Shown here: positions 29,329 to 38,234 of the stretch, one piece after another
How positions within the stretch are numbered: the first letter of the stretch is position 1
Layout of the letters: each line of letters opens with the position of its first letter
From: Halomonas sp.
GTDB taxonomy: Bacteria > Pseudomonadota > Gammaproteobacteria > Pseudomonadales > Halomonadaceae
DNA length: 64,000 bases
Direction: 5' to 3'
Assembly (NCBI RefSeq): GCF_017515565.1
Contig: NZ_JAFWFN010000026.1
Location: 16,126 to 80,125 of the forward strand
Notes under the pieces: generated by a model
Seen by the model: only the letters and a program-made list of their open reading frames with translations
What the model was told of the DNA's origin: nothing
The model's database searches: none
Position numbers and translations under genes: made by a program

Positions 29329-31350
29329 ATGACGCAGCGTACTTTTCCAGGTGAGGTTTCATCAGTTCTGGCGGAAGGTGATGAGCCGCTTAGCAACGCC
29401 TCTAACAATGCTTATTTTGGCGATGTTCTCGAAAAGCGTTTGAGTCGACGGGGCGTGCTGAAGGGAAGCCTGGCAACGGTTATTGCTGGTTTGATGGCAA
29501 CGAAGCTTCCCTTTACTAATGCTTTCGCAGCCCAAGAGGGTGTGTCATCTCCCAGTCTAGGGTTTAAGCCAGTTGCTATCAGCGCCGCGGATAATGTGGT
29601 GGTCCCTGAAGGTTATCGTGTACAGAGCTTTATTCCGTGGGGCACGCCTGTCAGTGGGGATATGCCTGCCTTTACCCAGAATGCCAGTGGCGATGACCAG
29701 GCGCATCAGGTGGGAAGTCACCATGATGGCATGCACTTTTTCCCGTTAAACGGTAGTTCCACTGATGGCTTGCTAGTGCTTAATCATGAGTATGTAGAGC
29801 CACGCTTTTTACATGCGGCTGCCAGCGGGTTAGCACTGGATCGAAATGGCTTCCCACAGCATGAGGATGGCAGCCGGGATACTGACCAGGTGATTAAGGA
29901 GATGAATGCTCACGGTGTCACGATTGTACGTATCCGCCAAGGTGAGGGTGGTGAGTGGGAGGTGGTACCAGACGCTCACAATCGCCGTATTACTGGGCAA
30001 ACGCCAATGCGTCTTGCTGGGCCAGTGGCCGAGACAGGTCATGTGAAAACCAAATATAGCCCTGGCGGCACCATGACACGGGGAACGCTTAATAACTGTG
30101 CCCATGGCGTTACGCCGTGGAACACATATTTGGCTGCAGAAGAGAACTGGGCGGGTTACTTCGCCAATGAAGATACTGACATTGATCGCCGTCAGGCTCG
30201 CTATGGGATCGAGACGCGCGACACTGGGCGCTATCAATGGCATCGCGCTGACCGCGCTGATGACATGTTCACCCGCTTTGATGCGAGCAGCAAAGGGGCA
30301 AGTGCCGCTGATGATTTCCGCAACGAGCCCCATGCCTTTGGCTGGATGGTGGAAATTGATCCTATGGCACCCGAGGCAGATCCCATCAAGCGCACGCACC
30401 TTGGTCGCTTTGCTCATGAAGGGGTTATTTTCGCGCCAGCGGTGGAAGGGCAGCCCGTGGTCGCCTACTCGGGAGATGATGCCCGCTTCGAATACATCTA
30501 TAAATTTGTTTCTAGCCAGCCGTTTCACTCTGCCACTGCGGACGGCTCGCTGTTGGATGAGGGGATTCTCTACGTTGCTAAATTTAATGAAGATGGCAGC
30601 GGTGAGTGGCTGGCACTCGCACCCGGTCAGCATGACCTAACGCCAGAAAATGGCTTTGCAGATTTGGCCGATATCCTAGTCAATACCCGTAGCGCTGCAG
30701 ATTTTGCAGGTGCCACTAAGATGGATCGCCCCGAGTGGGGCGCGGTCGATCCGGTAACCGGGCAGGTTTATTTCACCCTGACCAATAACACCCGCCGGGA
30801 AGAGGGGGACGAGCACCCCGCCAACCCACGTGCTAACAACAGCTTTGGGCATATCATTCGCTGGCAAGAAGAGGGTTCCCACGCGGGGGAGCGTTTTGAG
30901 TGGGATCTGTTTGTGATTGCTGGGGATCATGAAGACAGTCGTGATTTAGCAGGTAACTCACTGGACGATGACAATATTTTCTGTAGTCCAGATGGTTTAT
31001 GGATTGATCCTGATCGTCGGGTATGGATACAAACGGATATCAGTGAATCCGTCATGAATACCGGTATCTTTGAGGTGTTCGGTAATAACCAAATGTTGGT
31101 CGCTAATCCTGAAACGGGCGAGATCAAGCGTTTCCTGACGGGGCCTGTGGGGCAAGAAATTACTGGCGTGGTGACAACGCCAGACCAGCGCACCATGTTC
31201 GTCAACGTACAACACCCAGGCGCAACCACCACCGCTGAAGACTTTGCCAATGGCACTCTTACTAGCTATTGGCCAGAGGGTAGCGGCGCTATTCCTCGTT
31301 CGGCAACACTGGTCATTACCCGTGAGGACGGCGGTATTATCGGTGCCTAA
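29329..31350 (+). CDS. phoX: PhoX-family (DUF839) phosphatase-like protein, Tat-exported
   Basis: Protein of 673 residues with a twin-arginine signal in LSRRGVLKGSLATVIAG, so folded in the cytoplasm before export. The PhoX body is recognisable: LVLNHEYVEPRFLH, GTLNNCAHGVTPWNTYLAAEENWAGYF, and a C-terminal GEIKRFLTGPVGQEITGV segment. PhoX enzymes are Ca/Fe-dependent alkaline phosphatases, but many DUF839 members are untested, so the activity is inferred. The ATG at 29329 follows GGGAG and is preferred to an in-frame codon 18 bases upstream. Confidence 0.87.
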   Translation: MTQRTFPGEVSSVLAEGDEPLSNASNNAYFGDVLEKRLSRRGVLKGSLATVIAGLMATKLPFTNAFAAQEGVSSPSLGFKPVAISAADNVVVPEGYRVQSFIPWGTPVSGDMPAFTQNASGDDQAHQVGSHHDGMHFFPLNGSSTDGLLVLNHEYVEPRFLHAAASGLALDRNGFPQHEDGSRDTDQVIKEMNAHGVTIVRIRQGEGGEWEVVPDAHNRRITGQTPMRLAGPVAETGHVKTKYSPGGTMTRGTLNNCAHGVTPWNTYLAAEENWAGYFANEDTDIDRRQARYGIETRDTGRYQWHRADRADDMFTRFDASSKGASAADDFRNEPHAFGWMVEIDPMAPEADPIKRTHLGRFAHEGVIFAPAVEGQPVVAYSGDDARFEYIYKFVSSQPFHSATADGSLLDEGILYVAKFNEDGSGEWLALAPGQHDLTPENGFADLADILVNTRSAADFAGATKMDRPEWGAVDPVTGQVYFTLTNNTRREEGDEHPANPRANNSFGHIIRWQEEGSHAGERFEWDLFVIAGDHEDSRDLAGNSLDDDNIFCSPDGLWIDPDRRVWIQTDISESVMNTGIFEVFGNNQMLVANPETGEIKRFLTGPVGQEITGVVTTPDQRTMFVNVQHPGATTTAEDFANGTLTSYWPEGSGAIPRSATLVITREDGGIIGA

Positions 31351-31395
31351 TGACGTAAGCACGCCGCTATTTCGCAACTAGTGTCTGTCCTGCAT

Positions 31396-31420
31396 TAAGG
31401 CACCCTTAATAGGTGCCTTA
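31396..31420. terminator. Hairpin between convergent phoX and pxpC
   Basis: Perfect 9-base stem TAAGGCACC / GGTGCCTTA with a 7-base loop, between two convergent genes. The T-tract is poor on both strands, so efficiency is uncertain. Confidence 0.6.
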
Positions 31421-31426
31421 GTGTTA

Positions 31427-32362
31427 TTAGCGCGAATGCCACACGCTCAGCTGGCGCCGATAAGCCTCCTGCGCTTGGCTGGCGCTCATCGGCGTTAGCC
31501 ACACCTCGGTACCGGGCAGGCACTGGGCCAGGGTGGCGCAGGCGATGGGTGTTAGCGCGCCTAAGCGCGGGTAGCCGCCGATGGTTTGACGGTCATTCAT
31601 CAGCACAATAGGTTGCCCATCGGGGGGGATTTGCACCGCGCCAAGGGGAATGCCTTCAGAAACGATACCGGCCTGTGTACTCAGTAGCGGCTGGCCGGTT
31701 AGACGGATGCCCATGCGGTCAGCGCGGTTATCTACTTTCCATGGCTGATTAAACGCTCGAAAAAGCCCCCGGCCACTGAAAGAGGCGATTTGCGAGCCGA
31801 GTACGATGGGTAAGTGGCAGTCTGAGCCTGGCATCGACAGGCCATGATGTTCAGGGATACGACGCACCGCCGGTGCGTTGCCTTTCCAAGTTAAGCAGTC
31901 GCCTACTTGCAGTGGTTTACCATCTTCGTGCAGGCCGCCGACTTGCTCCCGTGCGGTGCAGGCGCGGCTGCCCAGTACTTCGGGTGCATGTAAGCCGCCG
32001 GGAAAGGCCAAATAGGCGCGTAAACCTTTGCGTGGCTGGCGAAACACTAAAGACTGCCCTGGCTGGAGCTTAAAGCTTATGTTAGGCGCCAGCGGCTTGC
32101 CGTCGAGGGTAGCGGCCAAATCAGCACCGGTGAGCGCCAAGCGAACCTCGCTGTTGGTTTCTAGCGTTAGGTTACCGCCCATGACGATTTCCAGCGCGGC
32201 GCTATCTGGCGCATTGCCAAGCAGCCAGTTGGCCCAGCGAAACGCTATCCAATCGGCGGCACCACCTTGAGTAAATCCCAGGTGGCCCACGCCAAAGCGC
32301 CCAAGGTCTTGAACGAGTGCGAGCGGCCCTGCCTGTTTGACGGTCAGCATTGCTTGGCTCAT
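31427..32362 (-). CDS. pxpC: 5-oxoprolinase subunit PxpC (biotin-dependent carboxyltransferase family)
   Basis: Protein of 311 residues, third subunit of the ATP-dependent bacterial 5-oxoprolinase that opens 5-oxoproline to glutamate. Family features: GPLALVQDLGRFGVGHLGFTQGGAAD at the N-terminus, RAYLAFPGG, and NDRQTIGGYPRLGALT. It overlaps pxpB by 4 bases and ends the pxpABC operon. Older names are KipA or urea amidolyase-like. Confidence 0.93.
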   Translation of the reverse strand: MSQAMLTVKQAGPLALVQDLGRFGVGHLGFTQGGAADWIAFRWANWLLGNAPDSAALEIVMGGNLTLETNSEVRLALTGADLAATLDGKPLAPNISFKLQPGQSLVFRQPRKGLRAYLAFPGGLHAPEVLGSRACTAREQVGGLHEDGKPLQVGDCLTWKGNAPAVRRIPEHHGLSMPGSDCHLPIVLGSQIASFSGRGLFRAFNQPWKVDNRADRMGIRLTGQPLLSTQAGIVSEGIPLGAVQIPPDGQPIVLMNDRQTIGGYPRLGALTPIACATLAQCLPGTEVWLTPMSASQAQEAYRRQLSVWHSR

Positions 32363-33063
32363 GGACGCTCCTCCATAGGCGAGGTGTCACCACCCGATGC
32401 TTCGAACTCAGCCTTGGTAATCGCTTTAAAACGCACTTTATCGCCTGGGCGCAATAAAGGTTCGCCCCGTTTGGCGTAGTCAAACAGCGGCACGGATGTT
32501 CGCCCTAAAATATTCCACCCTCCTGGGGATGGCAGCGGGTAAATAGCCGTTTGGCGTTCGGCAATCCCAACACTACCTGCCGTCACCCGGCGGCGTGGTG
32601 TTTTCAGCCTGGGTGTGGCTAAGCTTTCATCCACTAAGCCCATAAAGCCGTAGCCGGGCGCGAAGCCAAGCGCGAAGACACAGTAGTCGTGGTTACAGTG
32701 ACGCTCAATGAGGGCAGCAACACTCAGCCCTGCACGTTCAGCGACCAGCGGTAGCTCTGGGCCGACGCTTTCGTCATACCAAACGGGGATTTCGTGCAGT
32801 TGGCCCTGCTGGTTCTCAGCAGGCGTTAAATGGCGTAAGGCGTTGCGGATCAGCGTGGTGGCCTGGGCAAAGGGTAGCTGTTGACAGTCGTAGTGCACCA
32901 GCAACGTGGTGTAGGAGGGAATCAGGTCGATGAGGGCATTACCAAAGGCCTCGCGTAAGGCGTGATCAGCGGCAATAATCCACGCCATATTGGTTTCGTC
33001 GATCTCATCGAATAGGCGCACGGTAAGTGCGTCCATTGCCGCTGTTTCTAAACGCAGCTTCAC
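32359..33063 (-). CDS. pxpB: 5-oxoprolinase subunit PxpB
   Basis: Protein of 234 residues of the KipI/PxpB family. Typical segments: [45 protein letters not shown], and [33 protein letters not shown]. Overlaps both neighbours by 4 bases, so the three subunits are translationally coupled. Confidence 0.94.
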   Translation of the reverse strand: MKLRLETAAMDALTVRLFDEIDETNMAWIIAADHALREAFGNALIDLIPSYTTLLVHYDCQQLPFAQATTLIRNALRHLTPAENQQGQLHEIPVWYDESVGPELPLVAERAGLSVAALIERHCNHDYCVFALGFAPGYGFMGLVDESLATPRLKTPRRRVTAGSVGIAERQTAIYPLPSPGGWNILGRTSVPLFDYAKRGEPLLRPGDKVRFKAITKAEFEASGGDTSPMEERP

Positions 33064-33812
33064 GCGGACTCCAGCGCTGTAAAGGCCTCTCGGATAGCAC
33101 GAACGGCGGCAACGGATTCAGGGTTATCGCCATGAACACATAATGTGTCGCAGGGAAGGTTGAGCGCTGTGCCATCGAGGGCCGTCAACGCTTCCCCTTT
33201 CGCGAGCGCCACGGCCTGAGCGACGATGGTCGCTTGATCGTGGTGAACGGCGCCTGGTAGGCGGCGTGAGGCAAGGTGACCGCTGGCTTCATAGGCGCGA
33301 TCGGCAAAGGTTTCAAACCAAAGAGTTACCCCCATCTTGGCGGCTAGTTCACGGTGAGGCTCAGGGTTGGCAGTGGCCATGACCATCAGGGGAAGGCGGG
33401 CGTTGTAAGCACGAACGGCGCGCATGACACCCTCCAAGAGTTCAAGATTTGCCGCCATGTCGTTATACATTGCCCCGTGGGGTTTTATATAGCTAAGCGA
33501 GGCACCTTCTGCTTGGCAAATCCCCGCCAGCGCCCCCACTTGGTAAAGCACCATATCTTCCACTTCAGCGGGCGAGCAGGCCATGGAACGGCGGCCAAAG
33601 CCCATCAAGTCAGGATAACCAGGGTGTGCGCCGATGCGCACGTTATGTTTGGCAGCGAGAGCAACGGTACGACGCATAACGTGGGGGTCAGAGGCGTGGT
33701 AGCCGCAGGCAATGTTGGCACAGTCAACGTGGGGCATTACCTCAGCATCAAGGCCAATCGACCAGTTGCCGAAGCTTTCGCCCATATCGCAGTTAAGCAG
33801 CGGGATTGCCAT
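33060..33812 (-). CDS. pxpA: 5-oxoprolinase subunit PxpA (LamB/YcsF family)
   Basis: Protein of 250 residues with the family signature [31 protein letters not shown], and [16 protein letters not shown]. It contributes the hydrolytic part of 5-oxoprolinase. AGGAGAC lies before the ATG. It opens the pxpABC operon and is divergent from a LysR-TRAP transporter unit. Confidence 0.95.
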   Translation of the reverse strand: MAIPLLNCDMGESFGNWSIGLDAEVMPHVDCANIACGYHASDPHVMRRTVALAAKHNVRIGAHPGYPDLMGFGRRSMACSPAEVEDMVLYQVGALAGICQAEGASLSYIKPHGAMYNDMAANLELLEGVMRAVRAYNARLPLMVMATANPEPHRELAAKMGVTLWFETFADRAYEASGHLASRRLPGAVHHDQATIVAQAVALAKGEALTALDGTALNLPCDTLCVHGDNPESVAAVRAIREAFTALESA

Positions 33813-33839
33813 AACGTCTCCTGGGTGTGGGGGTTTATT

Positions 33840-33853
33840 AGCTCTTAAGAGCT
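33840..33853. promoter_or_regulatory. Perfect 14-base palindrome in the pxpA leader
   Basis: AGCTCTTAAGAGCT lies 28 bases before the pxpA start codon, in the divergent region shared with the LysR gene. It is a candidate operator for control of the 5-oxoprolinase operon. No regulator has been shown. Confidence 0.4.
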
Positions 33854-34261
33854 TTTATTAATTAAAAGTAGTTAAAAAACAGTGTAAGAAAACAGCGTTA
33901 TTAGTTGTTATTTGTAAATGGCTAATATAGTAAGCGCAGTTAGTTAATTAACAGTGTAAAGCCAATATATGGAGCTGGCTCGCTAAGTGCCAATCGTTTT
34001 TAGCGATATTAAGTATCGGCACTTTCTATCATGCTGTTATTTAGTGGAAAAATAGTTGACGCTGAGGCTCTATACGATTATCAACTAAATAAAGCGTTTC
34101 AATAAAAAGACAAAAAAGAAGCGCATACGCCAGCCAGACACCGCAGAGCCAACGCCTGAACAGGCGAGGTGCTGCATCATGGAACGGTAAGGTAAGCCAG
34201 TGCATCGGCGCCTGTGCAGGATCCTAGAAAATGTATTTAAAAATGCTGGTTAGGCAAGATT
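33854..34261. other. Divergent regulatory region between pxpA and the LysR-TRAP unit
   Basis: No gene seen in about 400 bases. The pxpA side is very AT-rich. A candidate plus-strand promoter is TTGACG (34056-34061), 17 bases, TATCAA (34079-34084). It would give a leader of about 170 bases with hairpins GCG-CATA-CGC (34121-34130), CGCCTG-AA-CAGGCG (34153-34166) and CCTG-TG-CAGG (34211-34220). The leader matches no riboswitch class I recognise. Confidence 0.5.
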
Positions 34262-35251
34262 ATGCTCGATTTTAAAGAACTCGAAGCGTTTGTGTGGGCA
34301 GTGCGGTTCGGCTCCTTTCGTAAGGCGGCAGTGCGCTTACATATTACTCAGCCTTCTGTATCTGAGCGTATATCACGCTTGGAAACGACGGTGGGAGAGC
34401 TGCTGCTTGAGCGCTCGGCCCGGCCTATTCAGCCTACGATGCGCGGTCGGGAGTTCTTCTTGCACGCAGAGCGCATGTTGGAGCAACGCGATGAAGCGCT
34501 GAAGTTATTTGATAGTAAAGAAGCATTTTCAGCACCGCTAAGGCTCGGCACGATTGAAACTATTGTTCACAGTTGGTTTCCGGTATTTATGCAGCGCCTT
34601 ACCGAGCGCTACCCAAAGTTGATGATTGAGCTCACTGTTGACTACTCGCCTGCGCTGAATGATCGGCTGATGAGTAACGAGCTGGATATTTTATTGGCGA
34701 TGAATGGCTACTTATCGCCCGAGCATATTGAGTACGACACGCTAAGCCCTTATGAGATGGGGATGTTTGTAGCCCCTCGTCACGCCGAAATGCTTAGTGA
34801 AAGTGCTCATGCGTGGTGCCGCACGCTACCTTTTATCTCCTTTGGTAAATTAGCCAGGCCTTATGAAGAGCTTGTCCGCTATTTGGCCGACCAAGGCCTG
34901 AAACAGCCGCGTATTCATAGCGTTAGTACGTTAATGACGATAGTGCGGTTAACTATCGAAGGATTGGGTATAGGGGCACTACCAGTGGCCACGGTGCTGG
35001 ATGAGTGGCGACGAGGAGAGCTATACCGCCTCGCGCTGCCCAAGCCTTTGCCGCCAATGAACTATGATGTGATATGGCGCAGCGCCAGCCACCCGCGCTT
35101 TTGCCGCAGCGTAGGACGCCTTGCCCAGGAGTGTGCCACCCAGTATGCAAGCGCTAGGCACGCTGAAATGACAACGTCGCATTTTACGGGGCTCTGGGTG
35201 CCGCCCAATGCCTCCGTTTTTACCCCCGAAGCAACACCTCCACTAATATGA
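34262..35251 (+). CDS. LysR-family transcriptional regulator of the TRAP/pxp locus
   Basis: Regulator of 329 residues: N-terminal helix-turn-helix (LEAFVWAVRFGSFRKAAVRLHITQPSVSERISRLE) and an effector domain beginning near APLRLGTIETIVHSW. Its stop overlaps an ATG in front of the TRAP binding-protein gene, so it is co-transcribed with the transporter. It is divergent from pxpABC. The inferred role is induction of uptake and cleavage of 5-oxoproline. The C-terminal tail after about residue 300 is longer than usual and looks unstructured. Confidence 0.87.
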   Translation: MLDFKELEAFVWAVRFGSFRKAAVRLHITQPSVSERISRLETTVGELLLERSARPIQPTMRGREFFLHAERMLEQRDEALKLFDSKEAFSAPLRLGTIETIVHSWFPVFMQRLTERYPKLMIELTVDYSPALNDRLMSNELDILLAMNGYLSPEHIEYDTLSPYEMGMFVAPRHAEMLSESAHAWCRTLPFISFGKLARPYEELVRYLADQGLKQPRIHSVSTLMTIVRLTIEGLGIGALPVATVLDEWRRGELYRLALPKPLPPMNYDVIWRSASHPRFCRSVGRLAQECATQYASARHAEMTTSHFTGLWVPPNASVFTPEATPPLI

Positions 35252-35268
35252 ATAAGAGGACTTTCCCC

Positions 35269-36252
35269 ATGCGTACACGCATTTTTACTCCGCTGCTTTT
35301 AGCCACTGCCTGTAGTCTCGCTGCCACGGCACATGCCGCCCAGTGGACAATGGCGACTCCCTACGGCGATGCCAGCTTCCATACCCAAAACACCAAGCAG
35401 TTTGCAGAGGATGTGGCGGAAGCGACCAATGGCGAGCTGACCATTACGGTTCACAGCGGTGGTTCGCTAGTCTCCCATGGTGAAATTAAACCATCGGTAC
35501 GCCGTGGCACGATTGACGCGGGAGAGGTGTTCCTTTCGGTACTCTCTAACGATGATCCGATTTTTGAAGTTGACACGTTGCCGGGCGTGGCGGGTAGCTA
35601 CGAAGATGCCTACGCCTTATGGGAAGCCACTAAGCCAATGATTACCGAGCTGTTCGCTTATGAAGGACTGGTTCCTTTATACGCCGTTGCTTGGCCTGCC
35701 CAGGGCATTTACACCGCTAAGCCGCTAACAGACCCCGCGCAGTTTGAAGGCTTACGCGTTCGAGCGCCGAACATCAATACCCAGCGCTTTGTGAATAACC
35801 TGGGCGGCAGCCCAACCGAAACCGAAGAGTCTGATATCCCCACGGCATTTAGCACCGGCCGCGTAGACGCCATGATTACGTCAAGCGCGACCGGCAACGC
35901 CATGGCTGCCTGGGATTATGTATCCGACTACACCGACGCCAACCTGTGGCTGCCTAAGAATATTGTGTTCATGAGTCAGCGTAGCTTTGACCGTTTAGAC
36001 GATGCCACGCAAGAAGCACTGCTGGAAGCAGCTGCGCGGGCTGAAAAGCGTGGCTGGCAGATGAGCCGCGATAACAATGACACCAGTACGGCAGCGCTCA
36101 TTGACAACGGCGTCACGGTTTCTGAACCGAATGAAGCCGTTGCCGATGCGTTACGAGCCGCTGGCGCAGAGCTATTTGCCGACTGGGAAGCGCGTGCTGA
36201 TGACGAAGCCAAGCAAGCGTTAGAAGCCTACCGCGAGCAGCTTTCGAACTAA
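35269..36252 (+). CDS. dctP: TRAP transporter substrate-binding protein DctP
   Basis: Periplasmic binding protein of 327 residues with a clear signal peptide (LLLATACSLAATAHAA). DctP core: SGGSLVSHGEIKPSVRRGTIDAGE, LRVRAPNINTQRFVNNLGGSP, and the ligand-side stretch GRVDAMITSSATG. AGAGGA lies 8 bases before the ATG at 35269, so this start is chosen over the ATG at 35248 that overlaps the LysR stop. Linked to pxpABC, it may belong to the pyroglutamate-binding DctP group described in Bordetella (DctP6/DctP7). The ligand is inferred, not seen. Confidence 0.9.
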   Translation: MRTRIFTPLLLATACSLAATAHAAQWTMATPYGDASFHTQNTKQFAEDVAEATNGELTITVHSGGSLVSHGEIKPSVRRGTIDAGEVFLSVLSNDDPIFEVDTLPGVAGSYEDAYALWEATKPMITELFAYEGLVPLYAVAWPAQGIYTAKPLTDPAQFEGLRVRAPNINTQRFVNNLGGSPTETEESDIPTAFSTGRVDAMITSSATGNAMAAWDYVSDYTDANLWLPKNIVFMSQRSFDRLDDATQEALLEAAARAEKRGWQMSRDNNDTSTAALIDNGVTVSEPNEAVADALRAAGAELFADWEARADDEAKQALEAYREQLSN

Positions 36253-36268
36253 GCCGTTAGCGACGTTA

Positions 36269-36293
36269 AAGAGGCGGCGTTTTGCCGTCTCTT
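36269..36293 (+). terminator. Intercistronic hairpin between dctP and dctQ
   Basis: Stem AAGAGGCGGC / GCCGTCTCTT (one G-U pair) with a GTTTT loop and no T-tract. In TRAP operons such a hairpin probably protects the abundant dctP message and lowers permease expression rather than fully ending transcription. Confidence 0.6.
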
Positions 36294-36322
36294 CCATCCA
36301 CGCGCTCTAAGAGGCTGCGAAC

Positions 36323-36886
36323 ATGACGTTTAAATTCGACAAACTCTACCGCCTTGGTGCTTGGGGTGCTGCGGCGTGCATGGTCGCTATCTGTGCGCTA
36401 ATTGCACTTCAAGTCACCTTTCGCCTGATTGATGCGCTGCTGATTTTGGTAGGGTTAGGCCGCTTGGGCCTTAGCATCACGGGTGTGTCAGAAATGGCGG
36501 CCTACCTACTGGTCGGTGCTACCTTTCTCGGGCTTGCCTACACTTTCGTGCATCACGCGCATATTCGCGTGACGCTGTTGATTTCGCGGTTGCCATCGGC
36601 AATTCGTGTTTGGTTTGAAGTATTTGGCTTGATTGTTGCCTTAGCTATCGGCCTGCTACTCGGTTACGGCTTGATTGAGTTGGCGCGAGAGAGCCTTCAG
36701 TACAACGATGTCTCATCGGGCTTTTTATCGATTCCCCTATGGATTCCCCAAACTGTTCTGGCTACCAGCGTAGGGCTACTGTGCTTGGCGCTTGCTGAAG
36801 CCCTGTTGATGGCGCTGCGTATCGCCGCTCGTGACCCCTCTAGTTTTCGTGAGGCCACAGCGATTGATGACAGCGAGACGCACTAA
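36323..36886 (+). CDS. dctQ: TRAP transporter small permease DctQ
   Basis: Membrane protein of 187 residues with four predicted helices (about 12-38, 55-75, 95-120, 138-165), the normal DctQ topology. Typical features are SITGVSEMAAYLLVGATFLGLAYTFVHHAHIRV and the loop before SIPLWIPQTVLA. It lies between dctP and dctM. Confidence 0.88.
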   Translation: MTFKFDKLYRLGAWGAAACMVAICALIALQVTFRLIDALLILVGLGRLGLSITGVSEMAAYLLVGATFLGLAYTFVHHAHIRVTLLISRLPSAIRVWFEVFGLIVALAIGLLLGYGLIELARESLQYNDVSSGFLSIPLWIPQTVLATSVGLLCLALAEALLMALRIAARDPSSFREATAIDDSETH

Positions 36887-36916
36887 GCCTGAGCCTTCTA
36901 CCCTGGAGAATCTCCC

Positions 36917-38221
36917 GTGTTACTACTAAGTTTAGCGACTGTTTTTACCCTGGTACTGCTCCTGGGCAGTGGGGTGTGGATCGCCATCGCGCTGATGGGG
37001 ACTGCATGGATTGCGTTGGAGTTTTTTAGCCCCTTTTCACCGGGTCCGATTTTAGCCTCCGATTTTTGGGGCGCAAGCTACGGCTGGGATCTAACCGCGC
37101 TGCCGATGTTTATCTGGATGGGTGAGATACTGTTTCGCTCTGGGCTTGCTGACAATATGTTCCGGGGGCTCTCCCCTTGGCTTAACCGGTTACCGGGACG
37201 CTTGCTACATACCAATATTATTGGCAGCGGCATGTTTGCAGCAGTGTGTGGTTCGTCAGCGACGACCTGCGCAACTGTGGGCAAAATGACCTTGCCAGAG
37301 CTTGAGCGCAGAGGCTACGACAGCAATATGGCGATTGGTACGTTAGCCAGCGCCTCTACCCTGGGGCTATTAATCCCCCCCTCTATCGTGTTGATTGTTT
37401 ACGGCGTGGTCACTGAGCAGTCTATTTCGCGCTTGTTTATGGCGGGTATCGGGCCGGGTCTGATGATCCTTGCCATGTTTATGACGTATCTGGTTCTCTG
37501 GGCCTTATTGAAAGGTAACCGAAACGGCTTAACCGGCGCTGATGAATCAAGCATGAGCTTCGCTGAAAAGCTGCGCAATACCTGGGCGTTGTTACCTATT
37601 TTGCTGCTAATTGGCGGAATCATTGTATCGATTTATGGGGGGCTTGCGTCGCCTACGGAAGCGGCGGCGGTGGGCGTTGTGCTATCCATGGTCATCGCCC
37701 GGTTTAACGGCCATTTTAATCGCGAGATATTTACCAGCTCGCTATTCGCCGCCGTGCGTACCGCGTGCATGATTGGGTTTATTATTGCGGGTGCTTCGTT
37801 TCTCACCTCCGCCATGGGCTTTACCCAGGTGCCCATGCAACTGGCGCGCACCATCGGTGAGATGGGGCTTTCGCCGACCATGTTGCTGATAGCGTTAACG
37901 CTGTTACTGCTAATCATGGGCTGCTTTCTTGACGGTATTTCACTGATTCTGCTGGTTACCGCGATTATTATGCCAGTGGTGAGTGCGGCTGGGTTTGATC
38001 TGATTTGGTTCGGTATTTACCTGGTGATCGTCGTGGAAATGTCGCAGATAACGCCCCCCGTAGGGTTTAACCTGTTTGTTATCCAGGGGTTAACGGGTAA
38101 AGATATTTTTACGATTACCAAAGCGACGCTGCCTTTCTTCCTGCTCATGGCACTGGCTATTGCGCTAATGCACATCTTTCCGGAGATCGCGCTTTATCTA
38201 CCCCAGGCCATGAATCGTTAG
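36917..38221 (+). CDS. dctM: TRAP transporter large permease DctM
   Basis: Membrane protein of 434 residues with about 12 helices that carries solute with sodium ions. Family motifs: CGSSATTCATVGKMTLPELERRGYD, LGLLIPPSIVLIVYGVVTEQSI, SPTEAAAVGVV and a C-terminal SQITPPVGFNLFVIQG. The start is GTG at 36917 after TGGAGAA. Last gene of the LysR-dctPQM unit. Confidence 0.93.
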   Translation: MLLLSLATVFTLVLLLGSGVWIAIALMGTAWIALEFFSPFSPGPILASDFWGASYGWDLTALPMFIWMGEILFRSGLADNMFRGLSPWLNRLPGRLLHTNIIGSGMFAAVCGSSATTCATVGKMTLPELERRGYDSNMAIGTLASASTLGLLIPPSIVLIVYGVVTEQSISRLFMAGIGPGLMILAMFMTYLVLWALLKGNRNGLTGADESSMSFAEKLRNTWALLPILLLIGGIIVSIYGGLASPTEAAAVGVVLSMVIARFNGHFNREIFTSSLFAAVRTACMIGFIIAGASFLTSAMGFTQVPMQLARTIGEMGLSPTMLLIALTLLLLIMGCFLDGISLILLVTAIIMPVVSAAGFDLIWFGIYLVIVVEMSQITPPVGFNLFVIQGLTGKDIFTITKATLPFFLLMALAIALMHIFPEIALYLPQAMNR

Positions 38222-38234
38222 CCGTTAGTGGCGC

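Noticed and set aside
34100-34230. Known riboswitch (c-di-GMP, glycine, SAH or guanidine class) before the TRAP regulator
   Set aside because: Short look-alike words occur, but the required conserved cores are absent; kept only as a structured-leader hypothesis.
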